Source: Planctomycetota bacterium (lineage in GTDB: Bacteria > Planctomycetota > Phycisphaerae > WQYP01). Taken from it: 64,000 nt of DNA. The translations under genes were made by a program, and so were the position numbers. The stretch lies in NCBI GenBank assembly GCA_021831565.1, contig JAKBMM010000005.1, positions 1 through 64,000 on the forward strand, read 5' to 3'. Position 1 is the stretch's first letter. The number at the start of each line of letters is the position of its first letter. Positions 35,092 to 43,862 of the stretch are shown piece by piece. The notes below the pieces were generated by a model. The model searched no databases, was not told where the DNA came from, and was given only the letters and a program-made list of their open reading frames with translations.

Positions 35092-35493
35092 CTATTTGAG
35101 TTCGACTGTGGCGCCTTCGGTTTCCAACTCCTTCTTGAGTTTTTCGGCCTCGGCCTTATCCAAACCGGCCTTGACTACCTTGGGCGCGCTGACCACCAGG
35201 TCTTTGGCCTCTTTCAGGCCCAGATTTGTGGCGGCACGAACGATCTTGATAATCTGGATCGTTTTTTCACCGGGGGCCTTGAGCAGCACGTCGAACGTGG
35301 TCTGCTCCTGGGCGGGGGCGGCCGCGGCGGCGCCGCCGGCGCCTGCCGCCGGCGCTGCCATGATCACGCCGCCACCGGCGGGTTCAATGCCGTGCTTTTC
35401 CTTCAAATAATTGCTGAGCTGTTGTGCCTGCAAAAGGGAAAGAGCGACGATCTTGTCGCCCAGTTCCACGATTTCCGTAGGATGGTCCGCCAT
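35092..35493 (-). CDS. rplL: 50S ribosomal protein L7/L12
   Basis: The 133-residue protein is the ribosomal stalk protein that recruits translation GTPases. The N-terminal dimerisation domain ([22 protein letters not shown]) is followed by an Ala/Gly-rich hinge (about 46-62) and a C-terminal domain with the family phrase [24 protein letters not shown]. It is slightly longer than usual because of the hinge. AAGAGGTTTATC precedes the ATG. It is 96 bp downstream of rplJ. Confidence 0.97.
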   Translation of the reverse strand: MADHPTEIVELGDKIVALSLLQAQQLSNYLKEKHGIEPAGGGVIMAAPAAGAGGAAAAAPAQEQTTFDVLLKAPGEKTIQIIKIVRAATNLGLKEAKDLVVSAPKVVKAGLDKAEAEKLKKELETEGATVELK

Positions 35494-35589
35494 GATAAAC
35501 CTCTTTCTTTATCCACTCGTCATCTCCAGCCGGGACCACGCGCCCCGTTTTAACTGCTCGCGGCAGGCTGTAAGACCGACGAAAAAAAC

Positions 35590-36174
35590 TTAGTTACTCT
35601 CCTGCACGCCGACTCCCCGGCCTGCCGGCTCTGGCGCGGCGTCCTTCGCCGGCGTTTCTTTTTCCTTTTTTTGGATCACCGCCTGGACCAGTCCCGCCAC
35701 CCGTCGACCCGGTGCGACAATCTGTCCCGCCAGCCTCCCAGCCGGCGTCAGCGCCTGGGCAAGAATGGTCATCCGCAATTCCTTACGGGTGGGCATGTCC
35801 GCCAGCGCCTCGGTCGCCTTCCGGTCAAATAACCGGCCTTCGACCACCGAACCCTTAATTCGGAGCTTTGCCAAATCCCTGGCCTGGGCGACCAGCTCCT
35901 TGACGACGTCCACCACCGAGTCTCCGCCGTACGCCAGAGCATTGGTGCCGACCAGCAGCGTGTCCGCTCCCGGAAGGCCCAGAGCCTTGAGCGCCTTGGC
36001 CGCCTGCGCGTTGGGAACCACCGTGAACCGCACGTTCTTTTTCCGCAGACCGCCGCGGAGCCTGTTGGTATCGTTGGCGTTGATGCCCGCGTAGTCGACG
36101 ACCACCACGCTATCCATGCCGGCGAGCCGTTTCTGGAGTTCCGCGGCGATCAGGTTCTTCACACGTTTGCTCAT
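35590..36174 (-). CDS. rplJ: 50S ribosomal protein L10
   Basis: L10 anchors the L7/L12 stalk to the ribosome. The 194-residue product starts MSKRVKNLIAAELQKRLAG and contains the L10 core (VVVDYAGINANDTNRLRGGLRKKNVRF, then ADTLLVGTNALAYG). The C-terminal about 25 residues are charged and rich in Lys, Glu, Ala and Pro, longer than in E. coli. GAGGT lies ahead of the ATG, 8 bp after rplA. Confidence 0.95.
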   Translation of the reverse strand: MSKRVKNLIAAELQKRLAGMDSVVVVDYAGINANDTNRLRGGLRKKNVRFTVVPNAQAAKALKALGLPGADTLLVGTNALAYGGDSVVDVVKELVAQARDLAKLRIKGSVVEGRLFDRKATEALADMPTRKELRMTILAQALTPAGRLAGQIVAPGRRVAGLVQAVIQKKEKETPAKDAAPEPAGRGVGVQESN

Positions 36175-36182
36175 GGTTTACC

Positions 36183-36899
36183 TCAGGCGCTTGGCGCGGT
36201 CTCGACGTCCAGGTGGGAGATATCCAACGGCACGCCCGGACTCATCGTGCTGTGCATCGTTACCTTCCGAATGTACTGTCCCTTGGCTGTTGCCGGTTTC
36301 AGGCGACGGATCGTGTTCAAGAAGGCGTGCACATTGGCGGCCAAATCGTGCTCGGGAAAGCTCAGCTTGCCGACCGCCGCGTGCACGTTGCCGCCGGCGT
36401 CGTTGCGGAACTCTACTTTGCCCGCGGCGTATTCCCGCACGGCTGTGGTCACATCGGTGGTCACTGTGCCCGCCTTCGGACTGGGCATTTTTCCCTGCGG
36501 GCCAAGAATTTTGCCCAGCTTGGTGATCTTGGGCATCATATCCGGCGTGGCGATGGCCACGTCAAAATCCAGCCAGCCATCGTTTATTTTCTTGATCAGA
36601 TCATCGGCGCCGGCCTCGATCGCGCCCGCGGCCCGGGCCGCCTCGATATTGCTTCCCTGCACGAAGGCAATCACGCGCCGTGTTTTTCCGATCCCCTTGG
36701 GCAGGCTTAGCGAGCCGCGAACCATTTGGTCCGCTTGCTTGGCGTCGATACCCAAGTGAACCACCAGGTTTACGGTTTCATCGAACTTGGCCAACTGGAA
36801 TTTCTTGAGAATCGGAACCGCCTGTTCCACCGTCACCGGCCGGGCGGGCACATTCTTGAGAGATTCCTTGTACCGTTTGCTGCGAAAGCGTCCGGCCAT
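36183..36899 (-). CDS. rplA: 50S ribosomal protein L1
   Basis: L1 forms the mobile L1 stalk and in many bacteria represses its own mRNA. The 238-residue protein shows NLVVHLGIDAKQADQMVRGSLSLPKGIGKTRRV, then PDMMPKITKLGKILGPQGKMPSPKAGTVT and the closing MHSTMSPGVPLDI. GGAG precedes the ATG. The usual upstream partner rplK is not adjacent; a strong hairpin lies in its leader. Confidence 0.96.
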   Translation of the reverse strand: MAGRFRSKRYKESLKNVPARPVTVEQAVPILKKFQLAKFDETVNLVVHLGIDAKQADQMVRGSLSLPKGIGKTRRVIAFVQGSNIEAARAAGAIEAGADDLIKKINDGWLDFDVAIATPDMMPKITKLGKILGPQGKMPSPKAGTVTTDVTTAVREYAAGKVEFRNDAGGNVHAAVGKLSFPEHDLAANVHAFLNTIRRLKPATAKGQYIRKVTMHSTMSPGVPLDISHLDVETAPSA

Positions 36900-36942
36900 G
36901 AAGTAGCTCCATCAGGCGCCGACGTAAAACAATTTCCGATTG

Positions 36943-36960
36943 GTCCGAACCCGTTCGGAC
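36943..36960 (-). promoter_or_regulatory. Leader hairpin upstream of rplA
   Basis: GTCCGAAC and GTTCGGAC form a perfect 8 bp stem with a two-base loop, 43 bp before the rplA start. A position in a ribosomal protein leader makes autogenous control by L1 possible, but the L1 target structure itself was not recognised. Confidence 0.45.
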
Positions 36961-37012
36961 ATCGTTTCAAGCCGTATCTTCAAGACTCGGGAAAATGCGG
37001 GAGGGAAGAAAA

Positions 37013-37025
37013 CCGCAGTTTGCGG
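37013..37025 (-). terminator. Weak terminator-like hairpin
   Basis: On the minus strand CCGCA-AAC-TGCGG is followed by TTTTCTT. It could end transcripts of the DUF1015 gene before rplA. The stem is only 5 bp. The rest of the 301 bp gap carries the rplA leader hairpin and one repeat. Confidence 0.35.
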
Positions 37026-37115
37026 CGCGGATGGCAAACCTCGTCGTTGCGCCACCCAATCGCCGCCCCGGCGAAAAAACGCCCGGCGCTCCCGTCTTGA
37101 AGCTCCCACTGTTTA

Positions 37116-37137
37116 AGAGCCTATCCGAATAAGCTCT
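37116..37137. repeat. Intergenic hairpin, AGAGCCTAT type
   Basis: AGAGCCTAT, loop CCGA, ATAAGCTCT form a 9 bp stem with one mismatch between rplA and the DUF1015 gene. Its minus-strand or plus-strand reading is nearly the same as the hairpin at 43751-43786 (AGAGCCGATCCGGATAAGCTC). Confidence 0.6.
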
Positions 37138-37200
37138 AAGCCCGTGGTCCGGCATTATCAGGAAATATGCTACCGGCCATGTTCTTCTTTGTCAAACCGC

Positions 37201-38538
37201 CTACCACAACGGATTGATCACCATGCCGGTGGCGGGCTTCGGATAAAAGAAAGTGCTTTTCTGCGGCATCAGCTCGTGGGCATTGCCAAGCTCGCGGACC
37301 GCGTCCAGCGGCGTCGGCTGGAGCAGAAATCCAGCCTGAAATTCCCCGCCGCGGCACAACTGGGTCACTTCCCGCGCCTCGTGCGGGAAGGCCCAGTGCA
37401 GCGGTTGGGCCGCCGTGAAATGCGGTGAAAGAATGCTTTCGAACAAAAAGTGCTGCAAAATGGCTGTATCAAGCTGCCGCCAGGCGGCGGATTTTCCGTC
37501 CAGGGCGGCGTTGTTACCGAGCGCTGCGAGCGGGTCCGGTTGCGTCGGTTGAACCACGATCGCTTCGTCTCTGGCCGGATCATAAATTCCCATCGCATGA
37601 AGTCCGAATTCCGGCAGTTTTTTTTCCAACTCGCCAAGCCGGGCGCCGGTCCAGCTTCCGGGCAGCCGCCGCAGTCGGCCCGCGGAAGCCTGCAGCAGCG
37701 CCGCGCACGAAAAGCCCCGGAGATTGGCCGCCGCGCGGTGCGTGGGCAGCACAATCAAGCCGGGATCATGCATGGCGACAAGAACAAAAAGAGCGAAATC
37801 CGCCGGATGCGCCGCCGGCGGCGAACCGCCATCCTGCGCCGCCAATTCCCGGCGCCACAGCAGGCATGTGGTGTAACGATGGTGCCCATCGGCGATGTAT
37901 ATATGTTTGTCACGAAATAACTCCTGAACATCGGCGATGGCGGCGGCATCCGGAACGCTCCACAAGTCGGAGATAACCTGCGAATGGCCGTCCTGCGCGA
38001 GCAGTTTTGCGGCCGCCGTCGGAGTGCGGTTGGCCACCGCGGCGAACAAGCGACCGGTCACACGGTTATCCGGATCATCAAAAAGACCGAATACCGGTGA
38101 AAGGTTGGCCCGCGTAGCACGCATCAGCATCAGCCTGTCCTCTTTCGGCGCGCTGAATGTCTGTTCATGCGGATGAATTGCACCGGTTGTGTTTAATGGC
38201 TCCAGGCGCACACGGCAGAACAATCCGCGGCGTTGATACCGCGCACCGTTGTACATATAAGTTTGCTGATAGGCGTAAAGCGCGGGCGCGGAATCGCGGC
38301 GAAGCACGCCGGTGGACAACCAGTTTTGAAATATTCTGGCGGCGTCGTCGTAGAGTTCCTTCGGCCCGGCCTGCTTGGCGGGCGCGTGCGGCAGATCAAT
38401 CGCCACAATATTGTGAGGATCGCCCGCCAGGTATTTTCGCTTATCCTGGGCGGAAAGAACGTCGTATGGCGGCGAAACCAGCGACGTCTGATCTGACCGG
38501 GTGTATCGTATCGCGGCAAGCGGTTGAATGTCGGCCAT
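37201..38538 (-). CDS. DUF1015 family protein
   Basis: The 445-residue cytoplasmic protein carries the DUF1015 hallmarks SPPYDVLSAQDKRKYLAGDPHNIV, GAIHPHEQTFSAPKEDRLMLM and KHIYIADGHHRYTTCLLWR. A member in archaea has been described as a free-serine kinase (SerK); whether this holds here is not known. AGGAAATTACTC precedes the ATG. No serine-metabolism genes lie nearby. Confidence 0.9.
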   Translation of the reverse strand: MADIQPLAAIRYTRSDQTSLVSPPYDVLSAQDKRKYLAGDPHNIVAIDLPHAPAKQAGPKELYDDAARIFQNWLSTGVLRRDSAPALYAYQQTYMYNGARYQRRGLFCRVRLEPLNTTGAIHPHEQTFSAPKEDRLMLMRATRANLSPVFGLFDDPDNRVTGRLFAAVANRTPTAAAKLLAQDGHSQVISDLWSVPDAAAIADVQELFRDKHIYIADGHHRYTTCLLWRRELAAQDGGSPPAAHPADFALFVLVAMHDPGLIVLPTHRAAANLRGFSCAALLQASAGRLRRLPGSWTGARLGELEKKLPEFGLHAMGIYDPARDEAIVVQPTQPDPLAALGNNAALDGKSAAWRQLDTAILQHFLFESILSPHFTAAQPLHWAFPHEAREVTQLCRGGEFQAGFLLQPTPLDAVRELGNAHELMPQKSTFFYPKPATGMVINPLW

Positions 38539-38696
38539 GAGTAATTTCCTTTGGCATTATTATTTCGCCGGGAATTGTAAGGGCTCTGACCTCTGATCAC
38601 CACGCGCGCCGGCGAAAGATGAAAATATGGATGCCGCCGACAATTTCCCTCAGCGTTGCTTATCCCGGAGGTTTCACAACGTTTCGCCCCGGCGGT

Positions 38697-39485
38697 TCAC
38701 CAGCCGTGCGAACCGATCAGCGGCACGAACCGACAGGCAAGAACGTCTTTTTCATACACCCGTCCGCCCTCGTACGAAATTCGCTTGAGCATTTGAGAGG
38801 CGCGGTCGCCGGTGGGAATCACGAGGACTCCCCCCTCGGCAAGCTGTTTCAAGAGTGGCTCCGGAACACCGGGAGCAGCGGCGGTGACCATGATGCGATC
38901 AAAGCAGGCGTGTTCCGGCCAACCCTGCGAACCATCGCCGACACGGTAATCCACATTATTCAGCCCCAATGCCGCCAGACGGGCGTGGGCCTCGCTGGAT
39001 AAGCTGACAAAACGTTCGATGGTGTGCACATGGCCGGCCAACATGGCCAGAATCGCGGTCTGGTAGCCGGTTCCCGTTCCAATTTCCAGCACGCGATGAT
39101 GGTTATGCACGTCCAGGGAATCGGTCATGACGGCGACGATCAGCGGCTGGCTGATGGTTTGCCGCTCGCCGGCGGAAAGGGCGTTGTCGCTGTACGCTTC
39201 CAGTCGCTGGGCGTCGGAAAGAAACAGGTGGCGGGGAACGCGGGCCATGGCCCGCAACACGTGCGGATTGGTCACGCCGCGGGCGATCAATTGTTCCCGC
39301 ACCATGTCGTGGCGGCGCCGGCGATCGGCAGACGTATCTAGTGATGGCGCGACTTCCAGCGGGAATAAAAAAGAAGCGGCGCGACGCGCCAGCCGGCTTA
39401 CATGCGGTGTGGCTAATCCCACCCCCAGCAGGGCCGCCGCGCTGGCGCATAATCCGGAATAGACGGCACGAATCATCAAAATCAT
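38697..39485 (-). CDS. pcm: Protein-L-isoaspartate O-methyltransferase, membrane-anchored
   Basis: Pcm methylates isoaspartate residues to start repair of aged proteins. The 262-residue product has the full family core: MVREQLIARGVTNPHVLRAM, ARVPRHLF, DNALSAGERQTISQPLIVA, and motif I VLEIGTGTGYQTAILA, to the end FVPLIGSHGW. It differs from cytosolic enzymes by an N-terminal hydrophobic stretch (about residues 5-25, AVYSGLCASAAALLGVGLA) and a linker, which suggests export or anchoring. Internal ATGs would remove this stretch but no better ribosome binding site was identified. It is divergent from bioA. Confidence 0.93.
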   Translation of the reverse strand: MILMIRAVYSGLCASAAALLGVGLATPHVSRLARRAASFLFPLEVAPSLDTSADRRRRHDMVREQLIARGVTNPHVLRAMARVPRHLFLSDAQRLEAYSDNALSAGERQTISQPLIVAVMTDSLDVHNHHRVLEIGTGTGYQTAILAMLAGHVHTIERFVSLSSEAHARLAALGLNNVDYRVGDGSQGWPEHACFDRIMVTAAAPGVPEPLLKQLAEGGVLVIPTGDRASQMLKRISYEGGRVYEKDVLACRFVPLIGSHGW

Positions 39486-39501
39486 TATAATCCACCGGTG
39501 G

Positions 39502-40926
39502 ATGAATATGACCCATATTCCTGGCCCCGGCGAACTCCTGGAATGGGACCGCCGCTACGTCTGGCATCCCTTCACCCCCATGAAGGCCTGGCTGGAAAAG
39601 ACCAATCCGCCGGTGATCGTCCGCGGTCAGGACGAATTTCTTTTCGACACCGAAGGCCGGCGTTACATCGACGGAGTGAGTTCCCTCTGGTGCAATATTC
39701 ACGGACACCACGTGCCGGAACTGGACGAAGCCGTCCGCCGGCAGCTCGATCAGATCGCCCACAGCACGCTGCTGGGACTGTGCAATGTGCCGAGTATTCT
39801 GCTGGCCAAACGTCTTATCGAAATCGCCCCCGCGGGGCTTACCCGCGTGTTCTATTCGGATAACGGCAGCACGGCCGTCGAAGTCGCCTGCAAACTGGCC
39901 TACCAATACTGGGTTAATCGCGGTCGGCCGCAACGCAGTCGATTTATCGCCTTCGAAGGCGCCTATCACGGAGACACGCTCGGTGCGGTGTCCGTCGGCG
40001 GCATTCCGGCTTTTCACCAGGTGTACCAACCCCTGTGTTTTCCGGTGGATCGCGTCGCTCCGCCGCTGCTGCCGCCGTTTTCGCCGGTGGATGCCGCCGG
40101 CGCCGCGCCGGCACAACCGATCGCCGTCGCCGGCAACACCAAATGGTCCGAGCATATCGAGACGCTGCTGGTGGCTAATCCCGATCAATACGCCGCGATT
40201 ATTATCGAGCCGCTGGTGCAAGGCGCCGGCGGCATGTTGATGCACCCGCCGGACACGCTGCGGCAAATACGCCGGCTCGCCGACCGCCATGATCTCCTGC
40301 TGATAGCCGATGAAGTTTTGACGGGGTTTGGTCGCACGGGCCGCATGTTCGCCTGTGAACATGAAAACATCACGCCGGATTTTCTTTGTCTGTCCAAAGG
40401 ATTGACCGCCGGCTACATGCCGTTGGGCGCCACGCTGACCACCGATCGTATTTTCGACGCCTTTTATGCCGATCCGCGCGCCGGAAAAACTTTTTATCAC
40501 GGTCATACTTTTACCGGCCATCCCCTGGCCTGCGCCGTGGCCGTTGCTTCCCTGGATTTGTTCGCGCGCCGCCATCTGCTGGAACACACCGCGGCGGTGC
40601 GCGAGGTGCTGGCCGCTGGTCTGGCGCCATTGAAAGACCATCCCCACGTGGCTGATGTGCGGCAAATAGGCTTGATAGCGGCCGTTCAAATTGTCAAAAG
40701 CCGCCCCACAGGTGAACTTTATCCTCCCCATTGGCGGATCGGCGGGGAATTGTGCACGCGGGTGCGATCCCAGGGATTGATTCTGCGCCCATTGGCCGAC
40801 GTGCTGGTGCTTATGCCGCCCCTGGCCATCCAGCCTGAAAACGCCCGACGAATGGCCGAAATTGTGGTAAAATCGTTGAGTTGGCTGCCGGAAATCGTCC
40901 GGCTCAAAGAGGCGGGCGCCGCTTGA
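39502..40926 (+). CDS. bioA: Adenosylmethionine-8-amino-7-oxononanoate aminotransferase
   Basis: BioA is a PLP enzyme that transfers an amino group from SAM to make 7,8-diaminopelargonic acid for biotin. Visible are WHPFTPMKAW, SDNGSTAVEVACKLAYQYW, FEGAYHGDTLGAVSVGG, LLIADEVLTGFGRTG with the PLP-binding Asp270, and LSKGLTAGYMPLGATLTT with Lys299 forming the Schiff base. The 474 residues fit the family. Two ATGs (39502, 39508) lie close together without a strong ribosome binding site. The bioD gene follows with its start overlapping the stop. Confidence 0.95.
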   Translation: MNMTHIPGPGELLEWDRRYVWHPFTPMKAWLEKTNPPVIVRGQDEFLFDTEGRRYIDGVSSLWCNIHGHHVPELDEAVRRQLDQIAHSTLLGLCNVPSILLAKRLIEIAPAGLTRVFYSDNGSTAVEVACKLAYQYWVNRGRPQRSRFIAFEGAYHGDTLGAVSVGGIPAFHQVYQPLCFPVDRVAPPLLPPFSPVDAAGAAPAQPIAVAGNTKWSEHIETLLVANPDQYAAIIIEPLVQGAGGMLMHPPDTLRQIRRLADRHDLLLIADEVLTGFGRTGRMFACEHENITPDFLCLSKGLTAGYMPLGATLTTDRIFDAFYADPRAGKTFYHGHTFTGHPLACAVAVASLDLFARRHLLEHTAAVREVLAAGLAPLKDHPHVADVRQIGLIAAVQIVKSRPTGELYPPHWRIGGELCTRVRSQGLILRPLADVLVLMPPLAIQPENARRMAEIVVKSLSWLPEIVRLKEAGAA

Positions 40927-41921
40927 AACAGGTTGCACGCAAACACGCGGAATCAGACAACGATCCGTGGGAGATCCTGCGCGCCTGCGGCCAACCGGGG
41001 CTGTTTATCACCGCCACCGATACGAACATCGGGAAAACCACGGTTACCGCCGCACTGGCCGGCGCTTTTACCCGCCTGGGAGTGAAAGTTGGAATTTGCA
41101 AGGCGGTTGCCAGTGGCTGTCCGAGGCATCGACTCCGAGGCTCGGCGAGAGGCGCCGACGATGACAAACTGTTCTCGCCGGATGCGGCGATTGCGGCGAA
41201 GATGGCGGGCCTCGATCCGACCGATACGGAACTTCTCAAATTTCTCAGCCCCATCCGCTTTGCCGCGCCCGTTTCGCCGCATGTGGCGGCGCGCCTCGAA
41301 CGGCGCCGACCGGACTGGCGGCGCCTGGCTGAAGCGATCGACTACTGGCGCCGCCATTGCGAGTTGCTTTTGGTGGAAGGCGCCGGTGGCTGGTTGGTGC
41401 CGCTCGACGACAATCTTTTTACCGTTGCGGATCTGGCGATCATTCTGGCTTTACCCGTGGTGGTGATAAGCACGGCCTCTCTCGGAACTCTCAATCACTC
41501 CTGGCTGACGGTTGAATCCATTCGCAGCCGGCGACTGCCCCTCGCCGGCCTGGTGGCCAACCGGGTACGCCAGCCGCCCGACCTCATCGCCGCCACCAAC
41601 CTGGAGGAGATGCCGCGATTGATGCGCACGCCCCTGTTGGCCGCCCTGCCGGAGACAACCATGGGGCGAAAAGGTGATATTCCCGCGTCTTTGGTCGAGG
41701 CGCTGGCGCCTTTTGCCGAACAATGGTGGCAAAACTACGGTGGATCATCTGCCGGAAAACCGCGCTCTTACTCCAGAATTCCCGGCCGGGGTGGGGTAAG
41801 CAAAGTAACCGTCTGCCCGGACGGCGGCGCGTCGGTCGCGGGTCGATCAACCGGCAGAACGGCGGCCGCGGCTGCTGGTTCGCCGGCCGTTTCCGCCGGT
41901 GACATTTTGTACTCGTTCTGA
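40923..41921 (+). CDS. bioD: Dethiobiotin synthetase with extended C-terminus
   Basis: BioD carboxylates diaminopelargonic acid to dethiobiotin using ATP. The protein has the P-loop FITATDTNIGKTTVTAALAG, the substrate Lys region GICKAVASGC, and LLLVEGAGGWLVPL. The TTG at 40923 overlaps the bioA stop (TTGA); the frame is open upstream to 40881, so the start is uncertain. BioD proteins usually end near what is here WWQNYGG (about 41745); the remaining 60 residues are low-complexity and lie antisense to the end of the WecA-like gene. Confidence 0.88.
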   Translation: MKQVARKHAESDNDPWEILRACGQPGLFITATDTNIGKTTVTAALAGAFTRLGVKVGICKAVASGCPRHRLRGSARGADDDKLFSPDAAIAAKMAGLDPTDTELLKFLSPIRFAAPVSPHVAARLERRRPDWRRLAEAIDYWRRHCELLLVEGAGGWLVPLDDNLFTVADLAIILALPVVVISTASLGTLNHSWLTVESIRSRRLPLAGLVANRVRQPPDLIAATNLEEMPRLMRTPLLAALPETTMGRKGDIPASLVEALAPFAEQWWQNYGGSSAGKPRSYSRIPGRGGVSKVTVCPDGGASVAGRSTGRTAAAAAGSPAVSAGDILYSF

Positions 41922-43117
41922 AAGATCATGCCAATCTTAAACGCGGCTACTACAAGCCATCCGAAGAGAACCACATAGATACCCAACGCCAGCGTGGTTG
42001 GAATAAGCACAATGACCAGGGCAAAACTCACAAACATTATGGTTAAGCCGTAACAGATCAGGACCGCCTTTCGCACGGAAAATCCGTATTTGAGCAGGAA
42101 ATGGTGGAAATGACCGGAATCGGGCGAGAATATCGGCCGCCGATTGAGCTTGCGGCGAATGATCGCCAGAAGAGTATCCAGCAGCGGCAGCCCAAAAATA
42201 ACGACCGACGCCAGGAACCAGCGGAAAATGCCGTCGTTGCCAAAGAGAATAATCATGGCGCCGCATACGTAGCCGAGAAACATGCTTCCGGTATCACCCA
42301 TAAAGATCATGGCGGGATTGAAATTGAACGGCAGGAAGCCCAGGACCGCTCCGAGCAGAGCCAGGCTCAAGGTAATGCGCGCGGGATTCAGCGACGCAAT
42401 TCCCGGGGAAACCAGGCCATTGGACGCCAGATATACCGAAAGGAAAAGATAACCCGCCGCCATAATGCCCGTTACCCCGCTGCACAGACCGTCTAACCCA
42501 TCAATCAGATTCATGGCGTTGCAGGCGCCCATGATGATAAACACCACCAGAGCGGCGCTGAACATGCTGGCCATGGTCAGGTAAAAACCGGGAGCCATCT
42601 GTTGAATCGGCCCGATAAGACCGTGCCGTTCAAGCGGAAAAACAAACATGTTCGCCAGATCGACTCGAACGCCGAAAAAGCCGGACCGGTTTACGCTTAA
42701 GAAAAAAAGCAATACCGCCCCGAGGAACTGCCCAAAGAGTTTGAGTCGTGGCGTGAGGCTGTATACATCGTCGATCAGGCCGAAAATCATGACGATCCCG
42801 GCTCCGGCGATTACGCCCGGCGAGACTTGTACGCCGCTGGCCAGGGTTGGGTCCATGCCCGGCGGATGAACGGTGATCGACACAAGCACCCCGGCGACCC
42901 AGCCGAGAAAAGTCGCCACTCCGCCAAGATAAGCGATGGGGCGCGCATGAATTTTTCGCTGGCCATCCGGCTCATCAATCACCCCGTGCTTGAGAGCCAG
43001 GTAGCGCATCAGCGGGGTAAGAACCAGTGTCACCAGGAAAGAGACAAAAAACACCGGCATGTACGGTTGGAGCGTTGTCACAAACGAAGGCATGTCGAAC
43101 TGGGCGACCAACATCAT
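41768..43117 (-). CDS. Undecaprenyl-phosphate GlcNAc-1-phosphate transferase (WecA/TagO-like)
   Basis: This 449-residue polytopic membrane protein would start a lipid-linked glycan by moving a sugar phosphate to undecaprenyl phosphate. Family motifs are GLIDDVYSLTPRLKLFGQ, NAMNLIDGLDGLCSGV, FMGDTGSMFLGY and the HFHH loop (PDSGHFHHFLLKYGF). The start ATG 43117 has AGGGGCGG ahead; a longer frame exists. The last 50 residues (Pro/Ala-rich) are outside the membrane domain. It converges with bioD and overlaps it by 154 bp. Confidence 0.93.
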   Translation of the reverse strand: MMLVAQFDMPSFVTTLQPYMPVFFVSFLVTLVLTPLMRYLALKHGVIDEPDGQRKIHARPIAYLGGVATFLGWVAGVLVSITVHPPGMDPTLASGVQVSPGVIAGAGIVMIFGLIDDVYSLTPRLKLFGQFLGAVLLFFLSVNRSGFFGVRVDLANMFVFPLERHGLIGPIQQMAPGFYLTMASMFSAALVVFIIMGACNAMNLIDGLDGLCSGVTGIMAAGYLFLSVYLASNGLVSPGIASLNPARITLSLALLGAVLGFLPFNFNPAMIFMGDTGSMFLGYVCGAMIILFGNDGIFRWFLASVVIFGLPLLDTLLAIIRRKLNRRPIFSPDSGHFHHFLLKYGFSVRKAVLICYGLTIMFVSFALVIVLIPTTLALGIYVVLFGWLVVAAFKIGMIFQNEYKMSPAETAGEPAAAAAVLPVDRPATDAPPSGQTVTLLTPPRPGILE

Positions 43118-43210
43118 AAACCGCCCCTGTCGTTTCCATTCCACAACACCCCGCTCGCGGGGAGATCGCGCGCGTGCTTTCCTCGCCGGGGATCATCCAT
43201 TGATTTTATT

Positions 43211-43240
43211 AGCATACTCTTAATTACCAGACATTTGCAA
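43211..43240 (-). promoter_or_regulatory. Putative promoter of the WecA-like gene
   Basis: On the minus strand TTGCAA (43235-43240) and TATGCT (43211-43216) are 18 bp apart, about 95 bp before the chosen start. Both boxes match the consensus at four of six bases. Confidence 0.45.
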
Positions 43241-43313
43241 ATCTTTTCCTGGAAGGGGGTGTATCCCTTCCGCGGCGTGGAGTATAATCATTGCGTTTTA
43301 GACGGGTGTTGGC

Positions 43314-43733
43314 ATGGCTGGAGCGGATTCTTCGAGCGTTCCGGGGCAATTGTCGCGCACCTATGCCGCCGGTGCGGTTGGTGCGGTGGCGAACATGTTC
43401 GCCGCGTGGCTGCTTGCCAAGACGGGCGCCTTCGCCCTGCTGGGCTGCCGCATCGCCATTGAACCGACCAAGGAATGGATTTATTCGCGCCTGGTATGGG
43501 GCGGCATATTTGGTCTGTTTTTTGTCCTGCCCATTTTGTCCAATTCCGTCGTCAAACGCGGCCTTCTGCTGGGCTTACTGCCGGCGTTTTTTCAGTTGCT
43601 GGTGGTCTTTCCGATCCTTCTGCACAAGACCATTCTCGGCCTTGATCTGGGCTATACCACGCCGGTGTTTGTCATTGTTCTTAACCTGATCTGGGGACTC
43701 GTCGCCGCCGGCTGGCTGCAGATGACGGGCTGA
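43314..43733 (+). CDS. Small polytopic membrane protein of unknown function
   Basis: The 139-residue protein has about four hydrophobic helices (near 17-35, 59-77, 83-100, 115-135) and conserved-looking charged loop residues (IEPTKEWIYSR). It starts with a hydrophilic MAGADSSSVPGQ lead. I do not recognise its family. It is divergent from the WecA-like gene and is followed by a hairpin. Confidence 0.65.
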   Translation: MAGADSSSVPGQLSRTYAAGAVGAVANMFAAWLLAKTGAFALLGCRIAIEPTKEWIYSRLVWGGIFGLFFVLPILSNSVVKRGLLLGLLPAFFQLLVVFPILLHKTILGLDLGYTTPVFVIVLNLIWGLVAAGWLQMTG

Positions 43734-43750
43734 ACGCCCGCTTCCGTCCG

Positions 43751-43786
43751 CCGGTTGGAGCTTATCCGGATCGGCTCTATGGCCGG
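43751..43786. repeat. Intergenic hairpin of the AGAGCC family, possible terminator
   Basis: On the minus strand it reads AGAGCCGATCCGGATAAGCTC, differing in few bases from the hairpin at 37116. Outer CCGG pairs flank it on both sides, and TTCTTTATT follows on the + strand, so it may also end the transcript of the small membrane protein. Confidence 0.5.
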
Positions 43787-43832
43787 TTCTTTATTCCGCA
43801 ACTATTTCTAAACGTCCGAATAGTCCCGGCGC

Positions 43833-43862
43833 AGCGGGACCGGCGTGGTGCGCCATCCCGCT
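43833..43862. other. Stable hairpin in the 43734-44138 gap
   Basis: AGCGGGA/TCCCGCT encloses a second stem GGCG/CGCC around TGGTG. Nothing else was recognised in this 405 bp gap; the long open frame that enters it from the right starts, in my view, at 44139. Confidence 0.45.

Noticed and set aside
36912..37109. Small minus-strand ORF upstream of rplA, in the place of rplK
   Set aside because: The 65-residue reading is Arg-rich and unlike L11; it is covered by the leader hairpin and the repeat.
41453..41850. Minus-strand frames over bioD
   Set aside because: Shadow frames of bioD with no family similarity; only the WecA-like frame continues into a recognised protein.
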